DNA from: Primulina eburnea
Lineage: Eukaryota; Streptophyta; Magnoliopsida; Lamiales; Gesneriaceae
Assembly (NCBI RefSeq): GCF_022965805.1
Contig: NC_133114.1
Coordinates: forward strand, 10,250,261-10,314,260
DNA: 64,000 bases
Reading direction: 5' to 3'
The position numbers were made by a program, and so were the translations under genes. Shown here piece after piece: positions 11,657-23,499 of this stretch (positions are counted from its first letter, which is position 1; every line of letters starts with the position of its first letter). The notes under the pieces are model-generated. The model did no database searches. It was given only the letters and a program-made list of their open reading frames with translations, and was not told the DNA's origin.

Positions 11657-11668
11657 TGGTATCAGAGC
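11657..11668 (+). other. Primer binding site of element E
   Basis: TGGTATCAGAGC, two bases after the LTR terminus, matches initiator tRNA-Met exactly. Confidence 0.9.
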
Positions 11669-11703
11669 AGATTTCTCTTGTTCTGAAATATTTACAAACA
11701 GTT

Positions 11704-12656
11704 ATGGCATATTTCAGCAAGGTTCCTGTGTTCTCAAAAGAAGACTTTAATGATAGATCCGTATGCAAGCCCATCTTGCAGCCCAAGATGATGACATGTG
11801 GTATGTCATCACAGATGGTCCTCTAAAAATTTTAAAGCCTAATACAGCTGTTGCTGTTACTATTACTGATGGTGCACCGCAAATGGTTGAAAAACCAAGA
11901 AGTGAATGGACTGGCGAAGATAAGAAGAAAGTCAATCTCGACAACTTCGCGAAGGACATTCTTTATAAAACTCTTGATAAGAACACCTTCAGCAAAATCA
12001 AGATGTCCTCTACCGTGAAAGAAATTTGGGAAAATCTCATTCAAATATGTGAAGGAAATGAGCAGAAAAAGGATAATAAACTGTCTTTAGCAATGCAGAA
12101 GTTTGAAAATCTGAAAATGAAAGCTGGTGAAACTCTAAATGAGTTTGATGAACGTTTCAGCAGCTTGGTAAATGAGCTAGCAGCTCTAGGTAAAGAGCAT
12201 GGCAACAGAGAAATAGCACTCAAAGTGATGAGAGTTTTACTTAGGGAATGAGACGTGAAAACAATGGCTATGAGAGTCTCTAAATATGACTATGAAATAT
12301 AAACAAGAATTCCATGCCCTTGTGTTTATATTCATACATGACTTGTTCGCTGACTTGAAGGCCTATGAGTTCGAATTGGAAGTAAGAAGTGGAGAAGAGC
12401 CCTCAACAAATCTACCAACCAAGGCTCTTGTGGATGCTGCTGTTACCAATTCCACTGCTGATGCTGCTATAGTTGTTCCACAAGCAGAACCTGCTACCAT
12501 TATTGAGAGCACTTCTGAAAATACTGCTGAAAAGATAAAAAATGATGTTATGTCTCTCTTTGTGAATTTTTTTTCCAGATTTATGAAAAAGAATCACCGA
12601 TCCTACCAAAGTCCTAATCGGAACTTCAAGAAGGATTCACCACCTAGTGATAAGGC
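11704..12656 (+). pseudogene. SIRE-like copia gag of element E, 5' portion
   Basis: Starts at the ATG at 11704 (MAYFSKVPVFSKEDFND). A frameshift near 11760 leads into MQAHLAAQDDDMW. The UBN2-type capsid follows (KIKMSSTVKEIWENLIQICEG, LKMKAGETLNEFDERFSSLVNEL). A stop at about 12249 and further frameshifts break the frame. The frame covering DLFADLKAYEFELEVRS continues to the point where A inserted, just ahead of the CCHC knuckle. Gag would build the particle; this copy cannot. Confidence 0.8.
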
Positions 12657-14311
12657 TGTTAGAGTAGGTGCCCGTCGAGCCAAGTGTTGGCCGAGTGTTC
12701 ACAATGAAAGTCTATGTAGAAGCAATCTTTATTTTAGTAATATTTGATATTATTATTTTGGCACATCTTTATCTGTATACCCATGCTAGTTGCATAGATA
12801 AAGCCCTTGAATATACAAATGGTAGAAAGAATATGAGATGCTCATATGATGAGTATCATGAAACTCATATTTGTAATACTGTATATTCTAAACGGTTCCT
12901 AGTCGATTCAGCCGCCACTAAGAAGGATATAGGCCGCTCGAGTTAGAGACTAGTATCTGCGATGTGAGTACCATGTTTCATTGGTAGGGGACATTGTGAT
13001 GTCCGAGCATGCAGATAGGTGCTCCTGGTAGAGTGCACTGAACAACCCTCCCTTAAAGGACTTTCCAAGTGGTTCTCACTTATCGAGTGGAAACGTCCTA
13101 GTTTATGGTTGTACACCATTAGTCCTTATGACCCGGGACAACATTGAGACTCTATGTGCTAGAATTACACTTTGACTTGTTTACCGACTCTCATGGGGTC
13201 ATCAGGTGACAAGGTTGGGTGTTCTGTCGAAACACATAGGAGTCGATGCATTGTAGTCGGGGATTCACCGCTTACCTTCGGGTATGGATATCCTATGTGT
13301 TATCATGTGTATGTAGGTTGAAATCTCTGGCCAGAGTATGGTGGTAATTATGAAAGGGGTTTCATAGATTACACCATCGATGCAACTACGACATGACACA
13401 TAGTATCGATTCATTGACAACTCTCGATATACCAATGGTTGTCGAATCGGTCGGGATATATGAGTTGAAGGGACCGTACTGTACGCTAAGTGAATAATGT
13501 ATTTGAAAATTGTGATTATCATAAACATTATTATGGACTAAATTAAATTAATTCAAGTGTTGAATTAATTAAAAACTAGTGGACCTAGTAGAGTCCAAAT
13601 AATTAAATTAATTCAAGTGTTGAATTAATTAAATTATATTGAGTCTTGTAGAGCTCAATTTGAATTAATTATTTAACTAGTGGGACTTGGGTAAATTCAA
13701 GTAATGTTTAATTAGTCTCAAATATGTTTGAGATAATTAAATTTAGTCCATGGTTTTTAATTTGTTAAAAACCATATAATATGCATGCATGGGAGGTGAA
13801 AGGTTGGGAGACTACTTTTTGAATTTTCAAGGCATGGCATGCAACTTTTTGGAACAACTTTTCCCACAACCAAGACAAGTCTCCCTTCCCCCTCATTCTC
13901 ATTGTGATGGCCGAAATTCTCAAGCTTTTTCTCTCCATTTTTCTTCATTTTGTGTTCTTCAATTTGTTGGAGAAAACACTATCTTCTCTTTGAAAAATCC
14001 TCATATTTTTCTAGTGCAAAATGTGAGGGGATCTACCTAGTTGGTGGTGGGCTTAATTTGAAGGAAAGATTCAAGGACAAGGAGAGCTTGTAGATTTGTC
14101 TTGTATTCAAGAGCCAAGTTGTTTACAACTTGGTTGGAGCCATCATCAACCTCAAGAGGTTGATAGGTAACGATTTTCTTACACCTTATGTATGACATAG
14201 TTGTGTTTTTGTATTTGCTACATGAAATGTGTGGTGGCCGAATTTTATGCCAAAAATCGAAATATTTTTGCTTCCGTTGCGCTTCCGGTCACCGTAACCG
14301 ATCCCCTTTCA
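12657..14311 (+). repeat. 5' LTR of element A (1655 bp, internally deleted)
   Basis: TGTTAGAGTAGGTGCCC to ...GATCCCCTTTCA. Compared with the 3' LTR it lacks the block corresponding to 20188-20677 (490 bp). The join is at about 13489, with a 2-nt AA microhomology. Confidence 0.9.
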
Positions 14312-14313
14312 AG

Positions 14314-14325
14314 TGGTATCCGAGC
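14314..14325 (+). other. Primer binding site of element A
   Basis: TGGTATCCGAGC, one mismatch (C for A) from the initiator-tRNA-Met complement. B has the identical variant, so it is inherited and not a private mutation. Confidence 0.85.
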
Positions 14326-16108
14326 TATGGTTACGATTTTGTGTAGCAAATACAAGATGTTATGTTGAGATCGATTTCTAACCGCATGAGTGTATTTTTT
14401 GCAACAAAATACCAAGGCTTTTGGGGGAAATTTCAGGCAGCATGTTGCTGCCCGTGTCGGGCAGCTCGGGCAGCCTGAGGGGCTGCCCGTTTCGGGAATC
14501 AAGGGCAGCCCCTCGGGCTGCCCGAACAGCCCCTACTTTTATCAAAAAAAAAATTTTTGTTGCCGGAATCTGGCGACGGAGCTCCGGCGACGGCGATGAC
14601 GACTAGGGTTTCCAAAAGTGTTTTGGAATATCAAAGTGTCATGGGCCTTGATTTGTTAGGCCATTAGATGGCTAACATGTTTGTGAATTTTAAATGGACC
14701 AAAATATTTTTGGTGAAAAATGAGTTTTGGGCCCTTAAGTTTAAAATTACAAAAGTTGCAAATATTTTCTCATGAAATAAATAATTTAAGTTGGACTTTA
14801 ATTATTTATAGTAAATTTTGATTTATAAGAAATTCGGTTATAAATAAATTAATTGGAAAGTAGACAAAGGTGTTTGTATACTTTGTTAATTTAGTTTATA
14901 ATCGTGGCGGTTAGTTATTGGATCAAGATATATAATATTGGATCAATTAATTATTGTGATAATAAATTGATGGTGTATAATATGTGATATTATGCATGAA
15001 AAATGATCAAAAGCCCAAGCCCAATTTGCTAGGTGTATGCTAGTATATTTTGTGTTGAATGATTGTAATAATTATCAAATTTAAAGTGGGCTTGGTTTAT
15101 GGCCCGTTCCCACCCCATGAGATGTATCCCTATTTGCCATGGATATTTATTTGTAAATATTAGTATAGTGGATGATCAAGATTGGAAGATGGTGGCCATG
15201 ATGATTATGAAGATCAAAGACATGTAAATATTGGAAGCTAATGTAATAGTTGCATTTGCATCCCGTGCATTTACCCTAGGATTCGACATAGGCCCGTGTT
15301 TAGCTCACACGGTCCGTTAGTATTGGGGCGATTGATCATCCTTGTTTTGTTTACTGTTTATAATATATGCATGATATGTTATAAATAATGAGTATGTGCG
15401 TTATTATTATGATAATAACGAAGTTGCATGAATCCGGCAAACATACGATCAAACATGGCGAGCTTTTAAAATAAAATTAATGATGAGACCTTTCAAAATT
15501 AAAAAACCTCATTTTGAATAAGATTCAAAATTAATATCAAGCCCGAAAAGGGGAATTATAAATTTGTTTATAATTTCCATGTCTTCCATCGACAATGGGT
15601 GCATGATGAACGCTACCCGTACTCGGGGCTCGGCTCATATTATTGGGGGAGCTTTGGGTGCCCGAAAGCTGTGACATCCATTGACATGGTGATGTGAACT
15701 ACGTGGAACTCCCATGATTTCGGCTCATATTATTGGGGGAACTCATGGCGACCGTCCATTAAGGTTCAAAATCGATGGGTAAGGCTTGACACGTGAATAT
15801 GAACGACGTCATATTATTGGGTCCTAATCAAACGTGAGACAAAAGTTTACGTAGAGGGTTGCATTGTGATGCAATTGGAAACTACCTTTTAGGAATTGTG
15901 ATTGGCTGATATTATTTGGGATCATAATTCGCTAATTGGACCTTACGTACCTACTGAGGAAAGGAGTTTCCCGTTTTCACTAGAGGGTAGTGAAAGATGT
16001 CAAAACAGTGGGAGCAAATATTTATGAAGTAAAAGTCCAAACTTCATATCTTACTAAATATTTTAAAATAGTCATCAACATTTATCTGTTTTTACTTTTC
16101 AGTACAAA
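14326..16108 (+). other. Long untranslated leader of element A with GC-rich palindromic block
   Basis: 1.8 kb without a credible gene. At 14425-14530 a GC-rich block is built from GGGCAGC and GCTGCCC words that pair with one another. Further on, the phrase cggctcatattattgggg occurs at about 15631 and again at about 15721. The homologous leader of B is at 26735-28438, where the second half is partly shortened. Confidence 0.65.
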
Positions 16109-16114
16109 TTGACG

Positions 16115-17100
16115 ATGTCTTCGATTCGCAATCCGATATCCATAATACTCGACAAACACATATTAACTGGAACTAATTACCTCACTTGGCTAAGAAACCT
16201 GAAAATCGTCTTGAATTCGGAAAGGGTAGCATATACACTGACTGAGTCGCCCCCTGTTGAGGCTCCGACTGACTGCATCCTGAGGAATTGCAGGCTTACA
16301 AGGAATGGTGTGACCATGACTTGATACCCAGGTGTTATATGCTGACTTCTATGAATGATGAGCTGCAGATGCGTTTTGAGGATGCAAAGAATGCTGTTGA
16401 CATTCATAAGCACCTCAAAAAGCTCTTTGGTGAGCAGACTCGGCCTCTTAGGCATGGTACCGTCAAGGAGCAGATCACTATGCGCATGCGAGATGGGGCC
16501 TTGGTCCATGAGCATGGCCTGAAGATGATTGGGCTTGTGAACAAGCTCGTTGGCATGGATCTGATCTTGCCTTCGGAGTTGACAACCGACGTGTTGCTTT
16601 TATCACTGCCTAGCTCATTTGATCCTTTTGTGGTGAACTTCAACATGAACAAGATGGAGCCGACCCTTGAGGAGTTGGTGAATATGCTTGTTACGTTTGA
16701 ATCAACCATCAAGAAAGAGAAGTTGGTTCTTTATGTGGGTTCTTCATCTGGTACGAAGATTGATCCACATGGGAAGGGAAAGAAGAGTTCTTTCCAACGT
16801 CCCAAGAAGAACGTGCCCTTGATGAGGCAATCTCGGAATCCCGTTGTGGCAGCCAGACCAGTTAAGGCTGACAAGACTGCTGATGAATGTCATCACTGCA
16901 AGAAGCCTGGACATTGGAGGCGTAATTGCAAAGAATATCTTGCCCAGAAAAATTCTGGAAATGGTATGTTCTACATTGAAGTAAACATTTCAGTTAACTC
17001 TACTTCTTGGGTATTAGATACCGGTTGTGACTCATATCTCTGTAATGAGTTACAGGTGATGGGAAGAAGTAGGAAGCTTAAGGAAGGTGTGACCTTCTAG
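16115..17100 (+). pseudogene. Copia gag and protease start of element A (one frameshift)
   Basis: ATG at 16115 (MSSIRNPISIIL) opens the frame. The conserved LTGTNYLTWLRNLKIVLNS is the UBN2 N-terminal signature. A frameshift near 16283 moves the frame to the one covering QAYKEWCDHDLIPRCYML and the rest of the capsid. A CCHC knuckle, CHHCKKPGHWRRNC, sits at about 16889-16930. Protease text (SWVLDTGCDSYLCN, with the catalytic DTG) follows in the same frame, and a TAG stop ends it at 17098. B encodes the same capsid without the frameshift. Confidence 0.9.
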
Positions 17101-17382
17101 AGGATGGGCAATGGAGCAAGAGTTGCTGCCAAGACCTTAAGAAATGTTTACTTATTGTTGAACAATGATTAAGAGATGTTTTGTTTGTACCTTTTTGGTA
17201 AAAAAAAAACATTATTTCCATTTCTATTGTGATAAAGATGGATATTCTTGTCTATTTAGCAAAGGTGTTTGCAACATTTACAAGAATGAATGTTTAATTG
17301 GTACTTGAGAACTTGAAAACGATCTCTATAACTTAAAATTAAAAGATATTATACTAAATGTCCATTCAAAGGCATACACCAT
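17101..17382 (+). pseudogene. End of protease and GAG-pre-integrase remnant of A; integrase core missing
   Basis: After the stop the frame can be followed as RMGNGARVAAKTLRNVYLL, then a broken GAG-pre-integrase (GYSCLFSKGVCNIYKNECL in a shifted frame). At about 17362-17380 the sequence jumps straight to the segment that normally follows the integrase core (TPYEIWMGKP-like). The HHCC finger and DDE core, several hundred bases in intact copia, are absent. B has the same junction. Confidence 0.8.
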
Positions 17383-19320
17383 ATGAGATATGGATGGGTA
17401 AGCCTCCTAAGTATTCTTATCTTAGAATATGGGGGTGCCCTGCTTATGAAGCAGGTAGTGGGAGATAAATTGGATAGTCGATCCATTTTATGCTACTTAG
17501 TGGGATATCCAAGGAATTCAGTTGGATATCACTTCTATCATCCCCAAGAAACAAAGGTGTTTGTTTCTATGAATGCAACCTTTTTGGAAAAGGAATTTTC
17601 TATTGGATAGAAAAGGGGAGATGATAGAACTCGAAGAGGTTCGAGAGACACCCATAATTATAGAACCCACACCCGAAGAGCCAAGGGAGGAGATACAAGC
17701 TCCTAGAAAATCCGAGAGAGTCTCGAGACCACCTATGAGGATGGTCTGCTTCTTGAAGAGGGCCATGATGAGCCTAACCATGGATGTGATCCATGGACCT
17801 TCAAGGAAGCGTTATCTGATGCCGATTCATCCAAATGACTTGAAGCTATGGAATCTGAGATGAATTCCATGCATTCGAACCAAGTGTGGGATCTTATAGA
17901 TCCACCAGAGGGAACGGTTCCGATAGGGACTTGGGGCGGATGGGAAGGTATTGACCTTCAAGGCGTGATTGGTGGCAAAAGGATATACTCAAAGACAAAG
18001 AGTTGACTTTGAGGAAACCTTTTCACCAGTTGCAATGTTCAAGTCTATAAAGATATTGCTAGCCATAGCTGCATAGTATGACTATGAGATATGGCAGATG
18101 GATGTCAAGACAGCCTTTCTTAATGGGGATATTAAGGAAGAGATTTACATGTCTCAAACTTGGAGGGTTTACATCTATCGGAAGTGAGCATATGGTATGC
18201 AAACTTCAAAGATCTATTTATGGTCTAAAGCAGGCATCTAGGAGTTGGAACCTCAGATTCGATAGTACAATCAAAGAGTTTGGTTTTACTAAGAATCCTG
18301 AGGAACCCTGTGTGTATAAGAAGGTCAGTGGGAGTGTTGTGACATTCCTGGTGCTTTATGTTGATAAGATTCTACTCATTGGAAATGATGTAGGAATGTT
18401 GCAATCAACTAAGATATGGTTAGCGAGTAAGTTCTCGATGCAGGACTTGGGTGAAGCATCTTTTGTATTGGGATACAGATCTATAGAGATAGATCGAAAA
18501 GATTGCTTGGTCTCACCCAGTCCACATACATTGATACCATCGTGAAGCGGTTCTCGATGGATAAGTCCAAGAGAGGACACCTACCAATGTGTCATAGCGT
18601 GTCCCTATCCAAGTCTATGTCTCCCAAGACTGATGCAGAGATAGCGGCGATGACAGGCATTTCTTATGCATCTACGATTGGTAGCATCATGTATGAGATG
18701 ATATCTACACGTCCTGATGTTGTTTTCGCACTAAGTGTAGTGAGTAGATATCAATCGAACCCTGGTCTTCCACATCTGAAAGCTGTGAAAGACATCCTCA
18801 AGTAGTTGAGAAGGACCAATAAATTGTTCTTGGTCTATGGGTGGAGAACTGAAATTGGAAGGCTATACCGACTCTAGCTTCCAAAGCGATATCGATGACT
18901 CGAAGTCAACCTCTAGGTTTGTATTCATGCTCAATGGTGCTGCTGTCTCTTGGAAGAGTTCCAAGCAAGACAATACTGCGGATTCCAGCACAGAGGTCGA
19001 ATACATTGCTGCATCGGATGCAGCAAGGGAGGCTGTTTGGATAAGGAATTTCGTCCAAGAGTTGGGCGTCATTCCTAATGGAGTTGCTCCTGTCCCGGTG
19101 TTGTGTGACAACACGGGAGCTTTAGCTCAAGCAAAGGAGCCAAGGTCTCATCAGAAATCCAAACATGTATTGAGAAAGTACCACATCCTGTGAGAGATTG
19201 TGGGAAAAGGAGAAGTGTCGATTGACACAGTCGGCTCCGCAGACAATGTTGTTGATCCACTAGCTAAGCCTTTACCTGGACCATTATTCGACAAGCATCG
19301 CGAATCAATGGGTTTAAAGC
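17383..19320 (+). pseudogene. Copia pol of element A: linker, reverse transcriptase and RNase H, multiply broken
   Basis: Segments in order: integrase C-terminal linker (GYPRNSVGYHFYHPQETKVFVS, 17490-17590), RT N-terminal part (DMRYG...QMDVKTAFLNGD-like near 18080-18125), LKQASRSWNLRFD (18220-18260), the catalytic box as YVDK (18357-18368) where YVDD is expected, then the connection (TQSTYIDTIVKRFSMDK) and RNase H ([38 protein letters not shown]). At least five frameshifts or stops interrupt it. RT/RNase H would copy the RNA into DNA; this copy cannot do so. Confidence 0.85.
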
Positions 19321-19339
19321 ATATGGGTAGTTGGCTCTA

Positions 19340-19354
19340 GTGCAAGTGGGAGAT
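19340..19354 (+). other. Polypurine tract of element A
   Basis: The purine-rich run AAGTGGGAGA lies directly before the 3' LTR start at 19355. The same run occurs in reverse next to the 3' LTR of B. Confidence 0.75.
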
Positions 19355-21326
19355 TGTTAGAGTAGGTGCCCGTCGAGCCAAGTGTTGGTCGAGTGTTCAC
19401 AATGAAACTCTATGTATAAGCAATCTTTATTTTAGTAATATTTGATATTATTATTTTGGCACATCTTTATCTGTATACCCATGCTAGTTGCATAGATAAA
19501 GCCCTTGAATATACAAATGGTAGAAAGAATATGAGATGCTCATATGATGAGTATCATGAAACTCATATTTGTAATACTGTATATTCTAAACGGTTCCTAG
19601 TCGATTCAGCCGCCACTAAGAAGGATATAGGCCGCTCGAGTTAGAGACTAGTATCTGCGATGTGAGTACCATGTTTCATTGGTAGGGGACATTGTGATGT
19701 CCGAGCATGCAGATAGGTGCTCCTGGTAGAGTGCACTGAACAACCCTTCATTAAAGGACTTTCCAAGTGGTTCTCACTTATCGAGTGGAAACGTACTAGT
19801 TTATGGTTGTACACCATTAGTCCTTATGACCCGGGACAACATTGAGACTCTATGTGCTAGAATTACACTTTGACTTGTTTACCGACTCTCATGGGGTCAT
19901 CAGGTGACAAGGTTGGGTGTTCTGTCGAAACACATAGGAGTCGATGCATTGTAGTCGGGGATTCACCGCTTACCTTCGGGTATGGATATCCTATGTGTTA
20001 TCATGTGTATGTAGGTTGAAATCTCTGGCCAGAGTATGGTTGTAATTATGAAAGGGGTTTCATAGATTACACCATCGATGCAACTACGACATGACACATA
20101 GTATCGATTCATTGACAACTCTCGATATACCAATGGTTGTCGAATCGGTCGGGATATATGAGTTGAAGGGACCGTACTGTACGCTAACCATAATTGAATG
20201 GTTCTTGCAGGCACTATCATTTGATACCTAGGGAATCATGTAAGCGATGCTGCTAGGCGTTTAACATGATTGGTTGGGTACTATCAGACTTGAGTTCTGA
20301 CATTCTTGTTATCAAGGAGTTGATAAGTAAGAATGGAGCAATTGGGGTATGCTCATATACGGACATGTTTAGTCCGAATCACATGGAGATGTGAACCCAC
20401 GGCTAGTTGTATCAATGAACCATTGAAGGCCACACAAGTACTAGCTTTCTAGATCCCGTTGAGAAGTAAAAATAGTTCAATGTGTTGAACAGTTATAAAG
20501 GAGTTTATAAGCGTAAGGAAAATTAGAAGTATGACTTCTATAAAGGAGAAAATAGTTCAATGTGTTGAACGACTTATAAATGAGTTTATAAGTGTAAAGA
20601 AAAATAGAAGTATGACTTCTATGAGAGAAATGTAAATTTTGATTTATGGAAGTGTTCCTAAATTAAAATTTGGCCAAGTGAATAATGTATTTGAAAATTG
20701 TGATTATCATAAACATTATTATGGACTAAATTAAATTAATTCAAGTGTTGAATTAATTAAACACTAGTGGACCTAGTAGAGTCCAAATAATTAAATTAAT
20801 TCAAGTGTTGAATTAATTAAATTATATTGAGTCTTGTAGAGCTCAATTTGAATTAATTATTTAACTAGTGGGACTTGGGTAAATTCAAGTAATGTTTAAT
20901 TAGTCTCAAATATGTTTGAGATAATTAAATTTAGTCCATGGTTTTTTAATTTGTTAAAAACCATATAATATGCATGCATGGGAGGTGAAAGGTTGGGAGA
21001 CTACTTTTTGAGTTTTCAAGGCATGGCATGCAACTTTTTGGAACAACTTTTCCCACAACCAAGACAAGTCTCCCTTCCCCCTCATTCTCATTGTGATGGC
21101 CGAAATTCTCAAGCTTTTTCTCTCCATTTTTCTTCATTTTGTGTTCTTCAATTTGTTGGAGAAAACACTATCTTCTCTTTGAAAAATCCTCATATTTTTC
21201 TAGTGCAAAATGTGAGGGGATCTACCTAGTTGGTGGTGGGCTTAATTTGAAGGAAAGATTCAAAGACAAGGAGAGCTTGTAGATTTGTCTTGCATTCAAG
21301 AGCCAAGTTGTTTACAACTTGGTTGG
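19355..21326 (+). repeat. 3' LTR of element A, first 1972 bp
   Basis: TGTTAGAGTAGGTGCCC start and full-length structure including the block missing from the 5' LTR. It is cut at 21326 by B. The remaining 172 bp lie at 30616-30787. Palindromic AT-rich units (AATTAATTCAA...TTGAATTAATT near 20735 and 20795, CTCAAA...TTTGAG near 20906) parallel those in C. Confidence 0.95.
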
Positions 21327-23484
21327 TGAAAGCGGATCGGTTACGGTGGCCGGAAGCGCAACGGAAGTTTAAAAATCAAGTTTATAATCAAAAATTTCGG
21401 CCACCCCTATCTTTTGTGCAACAAATACAATAAAACACAAAAATGACATTCATAGTGTGTTTAGAAAATATATCTATCAATCTTTAAAAGATTGATTGTG
21501 GCTCCAACTTTGTTGTCAAACAACAAAGCTCTTCAAGTCATGAAGATCTACAAGCTCCTCCTCCAAGTCCTTGAATCTTTCCTTCAAATTAGGCCCACCA
21601 CCAACTAGGTATATCCCCTCATATTTTGCACTAGAAAAATATGAGGATTTTTCAAAGAGAAGTGTGTTTGATCTCCAACAAATTGAAGAACAAAAATGAG
21701 AAAAATGGAGGAGAGAAATGCAAGAGAGAATTCGGCCATATGCATGAGGGAGAGAAGGAGAATGAGTTAATTGCATGTCTTGGTTGTGAGAAAAGCAAAA
21801 AGCAAAAGGTGCATGCCTTGCATTATTTTAATAAAAAGTAATCTCCAACCCTTCACCTCCCATGCATGCATATAATATAGTTTTTAATCAAATTAAAAAC
21901 TTTGGACTAAATTTAATTATCTCAAACACATTTGAGACTAATTAAACATTACTTGAATTTACCCAAGTCCCACTAGTTAAATAATTATTTTAATTGAGAT
22001 CTACAAGACTCAATATAATTTAATTAATTCAACACTTGAATTAATTTAATTATTTGGACTCTACTAGGTCCACTAGTGTTTAATTAATTCAACACTTGAA
22101 TTAATTTATTTAGTCCATAATAATGTTTATGAAAATCACAATTTTCAATTACATTATTCACTTGGCCAAATTTTAATTTAGGAACACTTCCATAAATCAA
22201 AATTTACATTTCTCTCATAGAAGTCATACTTCTATTTTTCTTTACACTTATAAACTCATTTATAAGTTGTTCAACACATTGAACTATTTTCTCCTTTATA
22301 GAAGTCGTACTTCTAATTTTCCTTACGCTTATAAACTCCTTTATAAGCCGTTCAACACATTGAACTATTTTACTTCTCAACGGGATCTAGAAAGCTAGCA
22401 CTTGTGTGGCCCTCAATGGTTCATTGATACGGCTAGCCGTGGGTTCACATCTCTATGTGATTCGGACTAAACATGTCCTTATGCGAGCATACCCCAATTG
22501 CTCCATTCTTACTTATCAACACCTTGATAACAAGAACGTCAGAACTCAAGTCTGATAGTACCCAACCAATCATGTTAAACGCCTAGCAGCATCGCTTACA
22601 TGATTCCCTAGGTATCAAATGATAGTGCCTGCAAGAACCATTCAATTATGGTTAGCGTACAGTACGGTCCCTTCAACTCATATATCCCGACCGATTCGAC
22701 AACTATTGGTTTATCGAGAGTTGTCAATGAATCGATACTATGTGTCATGTTGTAGTTGCATCAATGGTGTAATCTATGAAACCCCTTTCATAATTACAAC
22801 CATACTCTGGCCAGAGATTTCAACCTACATACACATGATAACACATAGGATATCCATACCCGAAGGTAAGCGGTGAATCCCCGACTACAATGCATCGACT
22901 CCTATGTGTTTCGACAGAACACCCAACCTTGCCACCTGATGACCCCATGAGAGTCGGTAAACAAGTCAAAGTGTAATTCTAGCACATAGAGTCTCAATGT
23001 TGTCCCGGGTCATAAGGAATAATTCTGTACAACCATAAACCAGGACTTTTCCACTCGATAAGTGAGAACCACTTGGAAAGTCCTTTTATGGAGGGTTGTT
23101 CAGTGCACTCTACAAGGAGCACCTATCTGCATGTTCGGACATCACAATGTCCCCTACCAATGAAACATGGTACTCACATCGCAGATACTAGTCTCTAACT
23201 CGAGCGGCCTATATCCTTCTTAGTGGCGGCTGAATCGACTAGGAACCGTTTAGAATATACAGTATTACAAATATGAGTTTCATGATACTCATCATATGAG
23301 CATCTCATATTCTTTCTACTATTTGTATATTCAAGGGCTTTATCTATGCAACTAGCATGGGTATACAGATAAAGATTTGCCAAAATAATAATTTCAAATA
23401 TTATTAAAATAAAGATTGCTTATACATAGAGTTTCATTGTGAACACTCGGCCAACACTTGGCTCGACGGGCACCTACTCTAACA
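21327..23484 (-). repeat. 3' LTR of element B
   Basis: Plus-strand ends are TGAAAGCGGATCGG and ...CTACTCTAACA. It is nearly identical to 28453-30610. Together with the LTR of A at 19355-21326 it forms a tail-to-tail inverted repeat with a spacer of about 175 bp. Confidence 0.97.
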
Positions 23485-23499
23485 ATCTCCCACTTGCAC
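23485..23499 (-). other. Polypurine tract of element B
   Basis: Plus strand ATCTCCCACTTGCAC, i.e. a purine run (AAGTGGGAGA) on the minus strand abutting the LTR. Confidence 0.75.

Noticed and set aside
12668..12946. Repeated small frame MAHLYLYTHASCIDKALEYTN near LTR starts (also 6385, 19456, 23195, 30321)
   Set aside because: It recurs only because it lies in every A/B-family LTR; it varies in length and has frame breaks. A leader peptide is conceivable but unsupported.
13789..14040. 83-residue frame MGGERLGDYFLNFQGMACNF in LTRs
   Set aside because: LTR sequence present in both copies of A; overlapped by an opposite-strand frame of similar length; no motif.
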